Source of the DNA: Colletes latitarsis
Taxonomy: Eukaryota > Arthropoda > Insecta > Hymenoptera > Colletidae
Reading direction: 5' to 3'
NCBI RefSeq assembly: GCF_051014445.1
Contig: NW_027488367.1
Span: 28,505,501-28,569,500 of the forward strand
DNA length: 64,000 bases
A program made the position numbers and the translations under genes. The notes beneath the pieces are model-generated. The model ran no database searches. It had not been told where the DNA came from and was given only the letters and a program-made list of their open reading frames with translations. Every line of letters starts with the position of its first letter. Positions within the stretch are counted from its first letter, which is position 1. Of this stretch, positions 50,292 to 62,038 are shown in pieces.

Positions 50292-53200
50292 GTTAGGTCT
50301 AGGTTAGGACTGGGATTTTCACTCATCAGACTCATACTTTCGCATTCTTCACATACTTGTTCAACGGATCCTGGGTTTTTTCTGGTTTGGATCACGTAGT
50401 AATGTGGTACCACACTGAAACGGTCGATTAAACCTGGTTTCGTTCAATATTTTAGAGGATAACGCAAGTTAGGTCTGGGATAGGTCTGGGATTTGACCTC
50501 ATCAGACTCATACTTTCGCATTCTTCACATACTTGTTGAACTGATCCTGGGTTTTTTCTGGTTTGGATCACGTAGTAATGTGGTACCGCACTGAAACAGT
50601 CGATTAAACCTGGTTTCGATCAATATTTTAGAGTATAACGCATGTTAGGTCTATGTTAGCCCTGGGATTCTCACTCATCAGACTAATACTTTCGCATTCT
50701 TCACATACTTGTTGAACTGATCCTGGGTTTTTTCTGGTTTGGATCACGTAGTAATGTGGTACCGCACTGAAACAGTCGATTAAACCTGGTTTCGATCAAT
50801 ATTTTAGAGGATAACGCAAGTTAGGTCTGGGATAGGTCTGGGATTTGACCTCATCAGACTCATACTTTCGCATACTTCACATACTCCTTAAGCAGATCCT
50901 GGGTTATTTTCTGTTTTGGATCACATAGTAATGTGGTACCACACTGAAACAGTCGATTAAACCAGGTTTCGATCAATATTTTAGAGGATAACGCATGTTA
51001 GGTCTAGGTTAGGCCTGGGATTTTCACTCATCAGACTCATACTTTCGCATTCTTCACATACTTGTTGAACAGATCCTGGGTTTTTTCTGGTTTGGATCAC
51101 GAAGCAGTGTGGTACCACACTGAAACAGTCGATTAAACCTGGTTTCGATCAATATTTTTGAGGATAACGCAAGTTAGGTCTGGGATAGGTCTGGGATTTG
51201 ACCTCATCAGACTCATACTTTCGCATTCTTCACATACTTGTTGAACGGATCCTGGGTTTTTTCTAGTTTGGATCACGCAGTAATGTGATACCACACTGAA
51301 ACATTCAATTAAACCTGGTCTTGATAAATATTTTAGAGGATAACGCAAGTTAGGTCTGGGATAGGTCTAGGATTTGCCCTCATCAGACTCATACTTTCGC
51401 ATTCTTCACATACTTGTTGAACGGATCCTGGGTTATTTCAGGTTTGGATCATGTAGTAATGTGGGACCACACTGAAACAGTCAATTAAACCTGGTTTCGA
51501 TCAATATTTTAGAGAATAATTCATGTTAGGTCTAGGTTAGGTCTGGGATTTGCTCTCATCAGGCTCATTCTTTCGCATATTTCTCATACATGTTGAACAG
51601 ATCCTGGGTTTTTTCTGGTTTGGATCACGTAGTAATGTGGGACCACACTGAAACAATCAATTAAACCTGGTCTTGATAAATATTTTAGAGGATAACGCAT
51701 GTTAGGCCTGGGTTAGGTCTAGGATTTGCCCTCATCAGGCTCATACTTTCGCATATTTCTCATACTTCAAGGCTAGACCCTAGGCTGTTTCTGGATTGTA
51801 TCACGTAGTAATGTGGTACCACGCTGAAACAGACGATTAAACCAGGTTTCGATCAATATTTTTGAGGATAACGCATGTTAGGTCTAGGTTAGGCCTGGGA
51901 TTTTCACTCATCAGACTCATACTTTCGCATTCTTCACATACTTGTTGAACAGATCCTGGGTTTTTTCTGGTTTGGATCACGAAGCAGTGTGGTACCACAC
52001 TGAAACAGTCCATTAAACCTGGTTTCGCTCAATATTTTAGAGGATAACGCATGTAAGGTCTAGGTTAGGTCTGGGATTTGCTCTCATCAGGCTCATTCTT
52101 TCGCATATTTCTCATACTTGATGGCTAGAGCCTGGGTTTTTTCTGGTTTGGATCACGTAGTAATGTGGTACCACACTGAAACAGTCGATTAAACCAGGTT
52201 TCGATCAATATTTTAGAGGATAACGCATGTTACGTCTAGGTTAGGTCTGGGATTTTCACTCATCAGACTCATAATTTCGCATTCTTCACATACTTGTTGA
52301 ACGGATCCTGGGTTTTTCCTGGTTTGGATCACGTAGTAATGTGGTACCACACTGAAACAGTCGATTAAACCTGGTTTCGATCAATATTTTTGAGGATAAC
52401 GCAAGTTAGGTCTGGGATAGGTCTGGGATTTGACCTCATCAGACTCATACTTTCGCACACTTCACAACCTCCTTGAACAGATCCTGGGTTATTTTCTGGT
52501 TTGGATCACATAGTAATGTGGTACCACACTGAAACAGTCGATTAAACCAGGTTTCGATCAATATTTTAGAGGATAACGCATGTTAGGTCTAGGTTAGGCC
52601 TGGGATTTTCACTCATCAGACTCATACTTTCGCATTCTTCACATACTTGTTGAACGGATCCTGGGTTATTTCTGGTTTGGATCACATAGTAATGTGGTAC
52701 CACACTGAAACAGTCGATTAAACCAGGTTTCGATCAATATTTTAGAGGATAACGCATGTTAGGTCTAGGTTAGGCCTGGGATTTTCACTCATCAGACTCA
52801 TACTTTCGCATTCTTCACATACTTGTTGAACAGATCCTGGGTTTTTTCTGGTTTGGATCACGAAGCAGTGTGGTACCACACTGAAACAGTCCATTAAACC
52901 TGGTTTCGCTCAATATTTTAGAGGATAACGCAACTAAGGTCTAGGTTAGGTCTGGGATTTGCTCTCATCAGGCTCATTCTTTCGCATATTTCTCATACTT
53001 GATGGCTAGATCCTGGGTTTTTTCTAGTTTGGATCACGCAGTAATGTGGTACCACACTGAAACATTCAATTAAACCTGGTCTTGATAAATATTTTAGAGG
53101 ATAACGCAAGTTAGGTCTGGGATAGGTCTAGGATTTGCCCTCATCAGACTCATACTTTCGCATTCTTCACATACTTGTTGAACGGATCCTGGGTTATTTC

Positions 53201-55857
53201 AGGTTTGGATCATGTAGTAATGTGGGACCACACTGAAACAGTCAATTAAACCTGGTTTCGATCAATATTTTAGAGAATAATTCATGTTAGGTCTAGGTTA
53301 GGTCTGGGATTTGCTCTCATCAGGCTCATTCTTTCGCATATTTCTCATACATGTTGAACAGATCCTGGGTTTTTTCTGGTTTGGATCACGTAGTAATGTG
53401 GGACCACACTGAAACAATCAATTAAACCTGGTCTTGATAAATATTTTAGAGGATAACGCATGTTAGGCCTGGGTTAGGTCTAGGATTTGCCCTCATCAGG
53501 CTCATACTTTCGCATATTTCTCATACTTCAAGGCTAGACCCTGGGCTGTTTCTAGATTGTATCACGTAGTAATGTGGTACCACGCTGAAACAGACGATTA
53601 AACCAGGTTTCGATCAATATTTTTGAGGATAACGCATGTTAGGTCTAGGTTAGGCCTGGGATTTTCACTCATCAGACTCATACTTTCGCATTCTTCACAT
53701 ACTTGTTGAACAGATCCTGGGTTTTTTCTGGTTTGGATCACGAAGCAGTGTGGTACCACACTGAAACAGTCCATTAAACCTGGTTTCGCTCAATATTTTA
53801 GAGGATAACGCATGTAAGGTCTAGGTTAGGTCTGGGATTTGCTCTCATCAGGCTCATTCTTTCGCATATTTCTCATACTTGATGGCTAGAGCCTGGGTTT
53901 TTTCTGGTTTGGATCACGTAGTAATGTGGTACCACACTGAAACAGTCGATTAAACCAGGTTTCGATCAATATTTTAGAGGATAACGCATGTTACGTCTAG
54001 GTTAGGTCTGGGATTTTCACTCATCAGACTCATAATTTCGCATTCTTCACATACTTGTTGAACGGATCCTGGGTTTTTCCTGGTTTGGATCACGTAGTAA
54101 TGTGGTACCACACTGAAACAGTCGATTAAACCTGGTTTCGATCAATATTTTTGAGGATAACGCAAGTTAGGTCTGGGATAGGTCTGGGATTTGACCTCAT
54201 CAGACTCATACTTTCGCACACTTCACAACCTCCTTGAACAGATCCTGGGTTATTTTCTGGTTTGGATCACATAGTAATGTGGTACCACACTGAAACAGTC
54301 GATTAAACCAGGTTTCGATCAATATTTTAGAGGATAACGCATGTTAGGTCTAGGTTAGGCCTGGGATTTTCACTCATCAGACTCATACTTTCGCATTCTT
54401 CACATACTTGTTGAACGGATCCTGGGTTATTTCTGGTTTGGATCACATAGTAATGTGGTACCACACTGAAACAGTCGATTAAACCAGGTTTCGATCAATA
54501 TTTTAGAGGATAACGCATGTTAGGTCTAGGTTAGGCCTGGGATTTTCACTCATCAGACTCATACTTTCGCATTCTTCACATACTTGTTGAACAGATCCTG
54601 GGTTTTTTCTGGTTTGGATCACGAAGCAGTGTGGTACCACACTGAAACAGTCCATTAAACCTGGTTTCGCTCAATATTTTAGAGGATAACGCAACTAAGG
54701 TCTAGGTTAGGTCTGGGATTTGCTCTCATCAGGCTCATTCTTTCGCATATTTCTCATACTTGATGGCTAGATCCTGGGTTTTTTCTAGTTTGGATCACGC
54801 AGTAATGTGGTACCACACTGAAACATTCAATTAAACCTGGTCTTGATAAATATTTTAGAGGATAACGCAAGTTAGGTCTGGGATAGGTCTAGGATTTGCC
54901 CTCATCAGACTCATACTTTCGCATTCTTCACATACTTGTTGAACGGATCCTGGGTTATTTCAGGTTTGGATCATGTAGTAATGTGGGACCACACTGAAAC
55001 AGTCAATTAAACCTGGTTTCGATCAATATTTTAGAGAATAATTCATGTTAGGTCTAGGTTAGGTCTGGGATTTGCTCTCATCAGGCTCATTCTTTCGCAT
55101 ATTTCTCATACATGTTGAACAGATCCTGGGTTTTTTCTGGTTTGGATCACGTAGTAATGTGGTACCACACTGAAACAGTCCATTAAACCTGGTTTCGCTC
55201 AATATTTTAGAGGATAACGCATGTTAGGTCTAGGTTAGGTCTGGGATTTTCACTCATCAGACTCATAATTTCGCATTCTTCACATACTTGTTGAACGGAT
55301 CCTGGGTTTTTCCTGGTTTGGATCACGTAGTAATGTGGTACCACACTGAAACAGTCGATTAAACCTGGTTTCGATCAATATTTTTGAGGATAACGCAAGT
55401 TAGGTCTGGGATAGGTCTGGGATTTGACCTCATCAGACTCATACTTTCGCACACTTCACAACCTCCTTGAACAGATCCTGGGTTATTTTCTGGTTTGGAT
55501 CACATAGTAATGTGGTACCACACTGAAACAGTCGATTAAACCAGGTTTCGATCAATATTTTAGAGGATAACGCATGTAAGGTCTAGGTTAGGTCCGGGAT
55601 TTGCTCTCATCAGGCTCATTCTTTCGCATATTTCTCATACTTGATGGCTAGAGCCTGGGTTTTTTCTGGTTTGGATCACGTAGTAATGTGGTACCACACT
55701 GAAACAGTCGATTAAACCTGGTTTCGATCAATATTTTAGAGGATAACGCATGTTAAGTCTGGGATTGGTCTGGGATTTGACCTCATCAGACTCATACTTT
55801 CGCACACTTCACATACTCGTTGAGCAGATCCTGGGTTATTTTGTGGTTTGGATCACA
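49515..55857 (+). repeat. Block III 41-monomer higher-order repeat, copy b
   Basis: Second copy of 42,474-48,635, at +7,041 then +7,218 bp. The step of one monomer falls between 50,580 and 51,130, where copy b carries additional 'ctatgttagcc' and 'cttaagcagatcc' monomers that copy a does not have in that place. It repeats the nested 10-monomer unit (51,819-53,579 and from 53,580). It stops matching copy a at about 55,857: copy a continues with 'cacatatgtgg', copy b with 'cacatagtaatgtgg' and then 'ccacgctgaaacag'. Confidence 0.84.
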
Positions 55858-57631
55858 TAGTAATGTGGTACCACGCTGAAACAGACGATTAAACCAGGTT
55901 TCGATCAATATTTTTGAGGATAACGCATGTTAGGTCTAGGTTAGGCCTGGGATTTTCACTCATCAGACTCATACTTTCGCATTCTTCACATACTTGTTGA
56001 ACAGATCCTGGGTTTTTCTGGTTTGGATCACGAAGCAGTGTGGTACCACACTGAAACAGTCCATTAAACCTGGTTTCGCTCAATATTTTAGAGGATAACG
56101 CATGTAAGGTCTAGGTTAGGTCTGGGATTTGCTCTCATCAGGCTCATTCTTTCGCATATTTCTCATACTTGATGGCTAGATCCTGGGTTTTTTCTGGTTT
56201 GGATCACGTAGTAATGTGGTACCACACTGAAACAGTCGATTAAACCAGGTTTCGATCAATATTTTAGAGGATAACGCATGTTACGTCTAGGTTAGGTCTG
56301 GGATTTTCACTCATCAGACTCATAATTTCGCATTCTTCACATACTTGTTGAACGGATCCTGGGTTTTTCCTGGTTTGGATCACGTAGTAATGTGGTACCA
56401 CACTGAAACAGTCGATTAAACCAGGTTTCGATCAATATTTTAGAGGATAACGCATGTAAGGTCTAGGTTAGGTCTGGGATTTGCTCTCATCAGGCTCATT
56501 CTTTCGCATATTTCTCATACTTGATGGCTAGATCCTGGGTTTTTTCTGGTTTGGATCACGTAGTAATGTGGTACCACACTGAAACAGTCGATTAAACCTG
56601 GTTTCGATCAATATTTTTGAGGATAACGCAAGTTAGGTCTGGGATAGGTCTGGGATTTGACCTCATCAGACTCATACTTTCGCACACTTCACAACCTCCT
56701 TGAACAGATCCTGGGTTATTTTCTGGTTTGGATCACATAGTAATGTGGTACCACACTGAAACAGTCGATTAAACCAGGTTTCGATCAATATTTTAGAGGA
56801 TAACGCATGTTAGGTCTAGGTTAGGCCTGGGATTTTCACTCATCAGGCTCATACTTTCGCATTCTTCACATACTTGTTGAACGGATCCTGGGTTTTTTCT
56901 AGTTTGGATCACGCAGAAATGTGGTACCACACTGAAACATTCAATGCAACCTGGTCTGGATAAATATTTTAGAGGATAACTGATCTTAGGTCTGGGTTAG
57001 GTTTAAGATTTGCCCTCATCAGGCTCACAGTTTAGCGTTTTTCACATACTTGTTGAACAGATCCTGGGTTTTTTTCTGGTTTGCATCACGAAGTAGTGTG
57101 GTACCACACTGAAACAGTCCATTAAACCTGGTTTCGCTCAATATTTTAGAGGATAACGCATGTTAGGTCTAGGTTAGGTCTGGGATTTGCTCTCATCAGG
57201 CTCATTCTTTCGCATATTTCTCATACTTGATGGCTAGATCCTGGGCTTTTTCTGGATTGCATCACGTAGTAATGTAGTACCACACTGAAAGAGTCGATTA
57301 AACCAGGTTTCGATCAATATTTTAGAGGATAACGCATGTTAGGTCTAGGTTAGGTCTGGGATTTTCACTCATCAGACTCATACTTTCGCATTCATCATAT
57401 ACTTGTTGAACGGATCCTGGGTTTTTTCTAGTTTGGATCACGCAGAAATGTGGTACCACACTGAAACATTCAATTAAACCTGGTCTTGATAAATATTTTA
57501 GAGGATAACGCAAGTTAGGTCTGGGATAGGTCTAGGATTTGCCCTCATCAGACTCATACTTTCGCATTCTTCACATACATGTTGAACGGATCCTGGGTTA
57601 ATTCTGGTTTGGATCACGTAGTAATGTGGTA
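55858..57631 (+). repeat. Transitional monomers between two HOR types in block III
   Basis: Ten monomers (1,761 bp from marker 55,871 to 57,632) mix block III types already seen with a new type containing 'caatgcaacctggtctgg' and 'cacagtttagcg' (first near 56,943-57,030) and a block II-like 'tgatggctagatcc' with 'ggattgcatcacg' near 57,225. A 1-bp contraction of the T-run ('gggtttttctgg', near 56,012) marks one monomer. This is where the 41-monomer pattern gives way to the 9-monomer one. Confidence 0.7.
57338..57359 (+). other. 11-bp direct repeat within the monomer (example)
   Basis: GTTAGGTCTAG is followed at once by GTTAGGTCTGG, one mismatch in 11. The element is present in nearly every monomer, with variants such as 'gttaggtctggg' plus 'ataggtctggg'. 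It is the only clear short tandem duplication in the monomer and is a site of private length change (11-bp deletion near 2,610). It also carries four runs of two or more G. Confidence 0.8.
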
Positions 57632-60600
57632 CCACGCTGAAACAGACGATTAAACCAGGTTTCGATCAATATTTTTGAGGATAACGCATGTTAGGTCTAG
57701 GTTAGGCCTGGGATTTTCACTCATCAGACTCATACTTTCGCATTCTTCACATACTTGTTGAACAGATCCTGGGTTTTTTCTTGTTTGGATCACGAAGCAG
57801 TGTGGTACCACACTGAAACAGTCCATTAAACCTGGTTTCGCTCAATATTTTAGAGGATAACGCATGTAAGGTCTAGGTTAGGTCTGGGATTTGCTCTCAT
57901 CAGGCTCATTCTTTCGCATATTTCTCACACTTGATGGCTAGATCCTGGGTTTTTTCTGGTTTGGATCACGTAGTAATGTGGTACCACACTGAAACAGTCG
58001 ATTAAACCTGGTTTCGATCAATATTTTAGAGGATAACGCATGTTAAGTCTGGGATTGGTCTGGGATTTGACCTCATCAGACTCATACTTTCGCACACTTC
58101 ACATACTCGTTGAACAGATCCTGGGTTATTTTGTGGTTTGGATCACATAGTAATGTGGTACCACACTGAAACAGTCGATTAAACCAGGTTTCGATCAATA
58201 TTTTAGAGGATAACGCATGTTACGTCTAGGTTAGGTCTGGGATTTTCACTCATCAGACTCATAATTTCGCATTCTTCACATACTTGTTGAACGGATCCTG
58301 GGTTTTTCCTGGTTTGGATCACGTAGTAATGTGGTACCACACTGAAACAGTCGATTAAACCTGGTTTCGATCAATATTTTTGAGGATAACGCAAGTTAGG
58401 TCTGGGATAGGTCTGGGATATGACCTCATCAGACTCATAATTTCGCATTCTTCACATACTTGTTGAACGGATCCTGGGTTTTTCCTGGTTTGGATCACCT
58501 AGTAATGTGGTACCACACTGAAACAGTCGATTAAACCTGGTTTCGATCAATATTTTTGAGGATAACGCAAGTTAGGTCTGGGATAGGTCTGGGATTTGAC
58601 CTCATCAGACTCATACTTTCGCACACTTCACAACCTCCTTGAACAGATCCTGGGTTATTTTCTGGTTTGGATCACATAGTAATGTGGTACCACACTGAAA
58701 CAGTCGATTAAACCAGGTTTCGATCAATATTTTAGAGGATAACGCATGTTAGGTCTAGGTTAGGCCTGGGATTTTCACTCATCAGACTCATACTGTCGCA
58801 TTCTTCACATACTTGTTGAACGGATCCTGGGTTTTTTCTGGTTTGGATCACGTAGTAATGTGGGACCACACCGAAACATTCAATGCAACCTGGTCTGGAT
58901 AAATATTTTAGAGGATAACTCATCTTAGGTCTGGGTTAGGTCTAAGATTTGCCCTCATCAGGCTCACAGTTTAGCGTTTTTCACATACTTGTTGAACAGA
59001 TCCTGGGTTTTTTCTGGTTTGCATCACGAAGTAGTGTGGTACCACACTGAAACAGTCGATTAAACCTGGTTTCGATCAATATTTTTGAGGATAACGCAAG
59101 TTAGGTCTGGGATAGGTCTGGGATATGACCTCATCAGACTCATAATTTCGCATTCTTCACATACTTGTTGAACGGATCCTGGGTTTTTCCTGGTTTGGAT
59201 CACGTAGTAATGTGGTACCACGCTGAAACAGACGATTAAACCAGGTTTCGATCAATATTTTTGAGGATAACGCATGTTAGGTCTAGGTTAGGCCTGGGAT
59301 TTTCACTCATCAGACTCATACTTTCGCATTCTTCACATACTTGTTGAACAGATCCTGGGTTTTTTCTGGTTTGGATCACGAAGCAGTGTGGTACCACACT
59401 GAAACAGTCCATTAAACCTGGTTTCGCTCAATATTTTAGAGGATAACGCATGTAAGGTCTAGGTTAGGTCTGGGATTTGCTCTCATCAGGCTCATTCTTT
59501 CGCATATTTCTCATACTTGATGGCTAGATCCTGGGTTTTTTCTGGTTTGGATCACGTAGTAATGTGGTACCACACTGAAACAGTCGATTAAACCTGGTTT
59601 CGATCAATATTTTAGAGGATAACGCATGTTAAGTCTGGGATTGGTCTGGGATATGACCTCATCAGACTCATACTTTCGCACACTTCACATACTCGTTGAA
59701 CAGATCCTGGGTTATTTTGTGGTTTGGATCACATAGTAATGTGGTACCACACTGAAACAGTCGATTAAACCAGGTTTCGATCAATATTTTAGAGGATAAC
59801 GCATGTTACGTCTAGGTTAGGTCTGGGATTTTCACTCATCAGACTCATAATTTCGCATTCTTCACATACTTGTTGAACGGATCCTGGGTTTTTCCTGGTT
59901 TGGATCACGTAGTAATGTGGTACCACACTGAAACAGTCGATTAAACCTGGTTTCGATCAATATTTTTGAGGATAACGCAAGTTAGGTCTGGGATAGGTCT
60001 GGGATATGACCTCATCAGACTCATAATTTCGCATTCTTCACATACTTGTTGAACGGATCCTGGGTTTTTCCTGGTTTGGATCACCTAGTAATGTGGTACC
60101 ACACTGAAACAGTCGATTAAACCTGGTTTCGATCAATATTTTTGAGGATAACGCAAGTTAGGTCTGGGATAGGTCTGGGATTTGACCTCATCAGACTCAT
60201 ACTTTCGCACACTTCACAACCTCCTTGAACAGATCCTGGGTTATTTTCTGGTTTGGATCACATAGTAATGTGGTACCACACTGAAACAGTCGATTAAACC
60301 AGGTTTCGATCAATATTTTAGAGGATAACGCATGTTAGGTCTAGGTTAGGCCTGGGATTTTCACTCATCAGACTCATACTGTCGCATTCTTCACATACTT
60401 GTTGAACGGATCCTGGGTTTTTTCTGGTTTGGATCACGTAGTAATGTGGGACCACACCGAAACATTCAATGCAACCTGGTCTGGATAAATATTTTAGAGG
60501 ATAACTCATCTTAGGTCTGGGTTAGGTCTAAGATTTGCCCTCATCAGGCTCACAGTTTAGCGTTTTTCACATACTTGTTGAACAGATCCTGGGTTTTTTC

Positions 60601-62038
60601 TGGTTTGCATCACGAAGTAGTGTGGTACCACACTGAAACAGTCGATTAAACCTGGTTTCGATCAATATTTTTGAGGATAACGCAAGTTAGGTCTGGGATA
60701 GGTCTGGGATATGACCTCATCAGACTCATAATTTCGCATTCTTCACATACTTGTTGAACGGATCCTGGGTTTTTCCTGGTTTGGATCACGTAGTAATGTG
60801 GTACCACGCTGAAACAGACGATTAAACCAGGTTTCGATCAATATTTTTGAGGATAACGCATGTTAGGTCTAGGTTAGGCCTGGGATTTTCACTCATCAGA
60901 CTCATACTTTCGCATTCTTCACATACTTGTTGAACAGATCCTGGGTTTTTTCTGGTTTGGATCACGAAGCAGTGTGGTACCACACTGAAACAGTCCATTA
61001 AACCTGGTTTCGCTCAATATTTTAGAGGATAACGCATGTAAGGTCTAGGTTAGGTCTGGGATTTGCTCTCATCAGGCTCATTCTTTCGCATATTTCTCAT
61101 ACTTGATGGCTAGATCCTGGGTTTTTTCTGGTTTGGATCACGTAGTAATGTGGTACCACACTGAAACAGTCGATTAAACCTGGTTTCGATCAATATTTTA
61201 GAGGATAACGCATGTTAAGTCTGGGATTGGTCTGGGATATGACCTCATCAGACTCATACTTTCGCACACTTCACATACTCGTTGAACAGATCGTGGGTTA
61301 TTTTGTGGTTTGGATCACATAGTAATGTGGTACCACACTGAAACAGTCGATTAAACCAGGTTTCGATCAATATTTTAGAGGATAACGCATGTTACGTCTA
61401 GGTTAGGTCTGGGATATGACCTCATCAGACTCATAATTTCGCATTCTTCACATACTTGTTGAACGGATCCTGGGTTTTTCCTGGTTTGGATCACGTAGTA
61501 ATGTGGTACCACACTGAAACAGTCGATTAAACCTGGTTTCGATCAATATTTTTGAGGATAACGCAAGTTAGGTCTGGGATAGGTCTGGGATTTGACCTCA
61601 TCAGACTCATACTTTCGCACACTTCACAACCTCCTTGAACAGATCCTGGGTTATTTTCTGGTTTGGATCACATAGTAATGTGGTACCACACTGAAACAGT
61701 CGATTAAACCAGGTTTCGATCAATATTTTAGAGGATAACGCATGTTAGGTCTAGGTTAGGCCTGGGATTTTCACTCATCAGACTCATACTGTCGCATTCT
61801 TCACATACTTGTTGAACGGATCCTGGGTTTTTTCTGGTTTGGATCACGTAGTAATGTGGGACCACACCGAAACATTCAATGCAACCTGGTCTGGATAAAT
61901 ATTTTAGAGGATAACGCAAGTTAGGTCTGGGATAGGTCTAGGATTTGCCCTCATCAGACTCATACTTTCGCATTCTTCACATACTTGTTGAACGGATCCT
62001 GGGTTATTTCTGGTTTGGATCACGTAGTAATGTGGTAC
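57632..62038 (+). repeat. 9-monomer higher-order repeat, two full units and one shortened
   Basis: 'ccacgctgaaacagacg' occurs at 57,632, 59,219, 60,804 and 62,039, giving units of 1,587, 1,585 and 1,235 bp (9, 9 and 7 monomers). All share the order that includes 'gtaaggtctagg', 'gttaagtctgggattgg', 'gttacgtctagg', 'cacaacctcc' and 'caatgcaacctggtctgg'. The third unit has lost two monomers: one by fusion of 'gttacgtctagg' to 'ggatatgacctc' near 61,390-61,420, another by fusion near 61,905, where the 'cacagtttagcg' monomer is missing. Confidence 0.84.
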
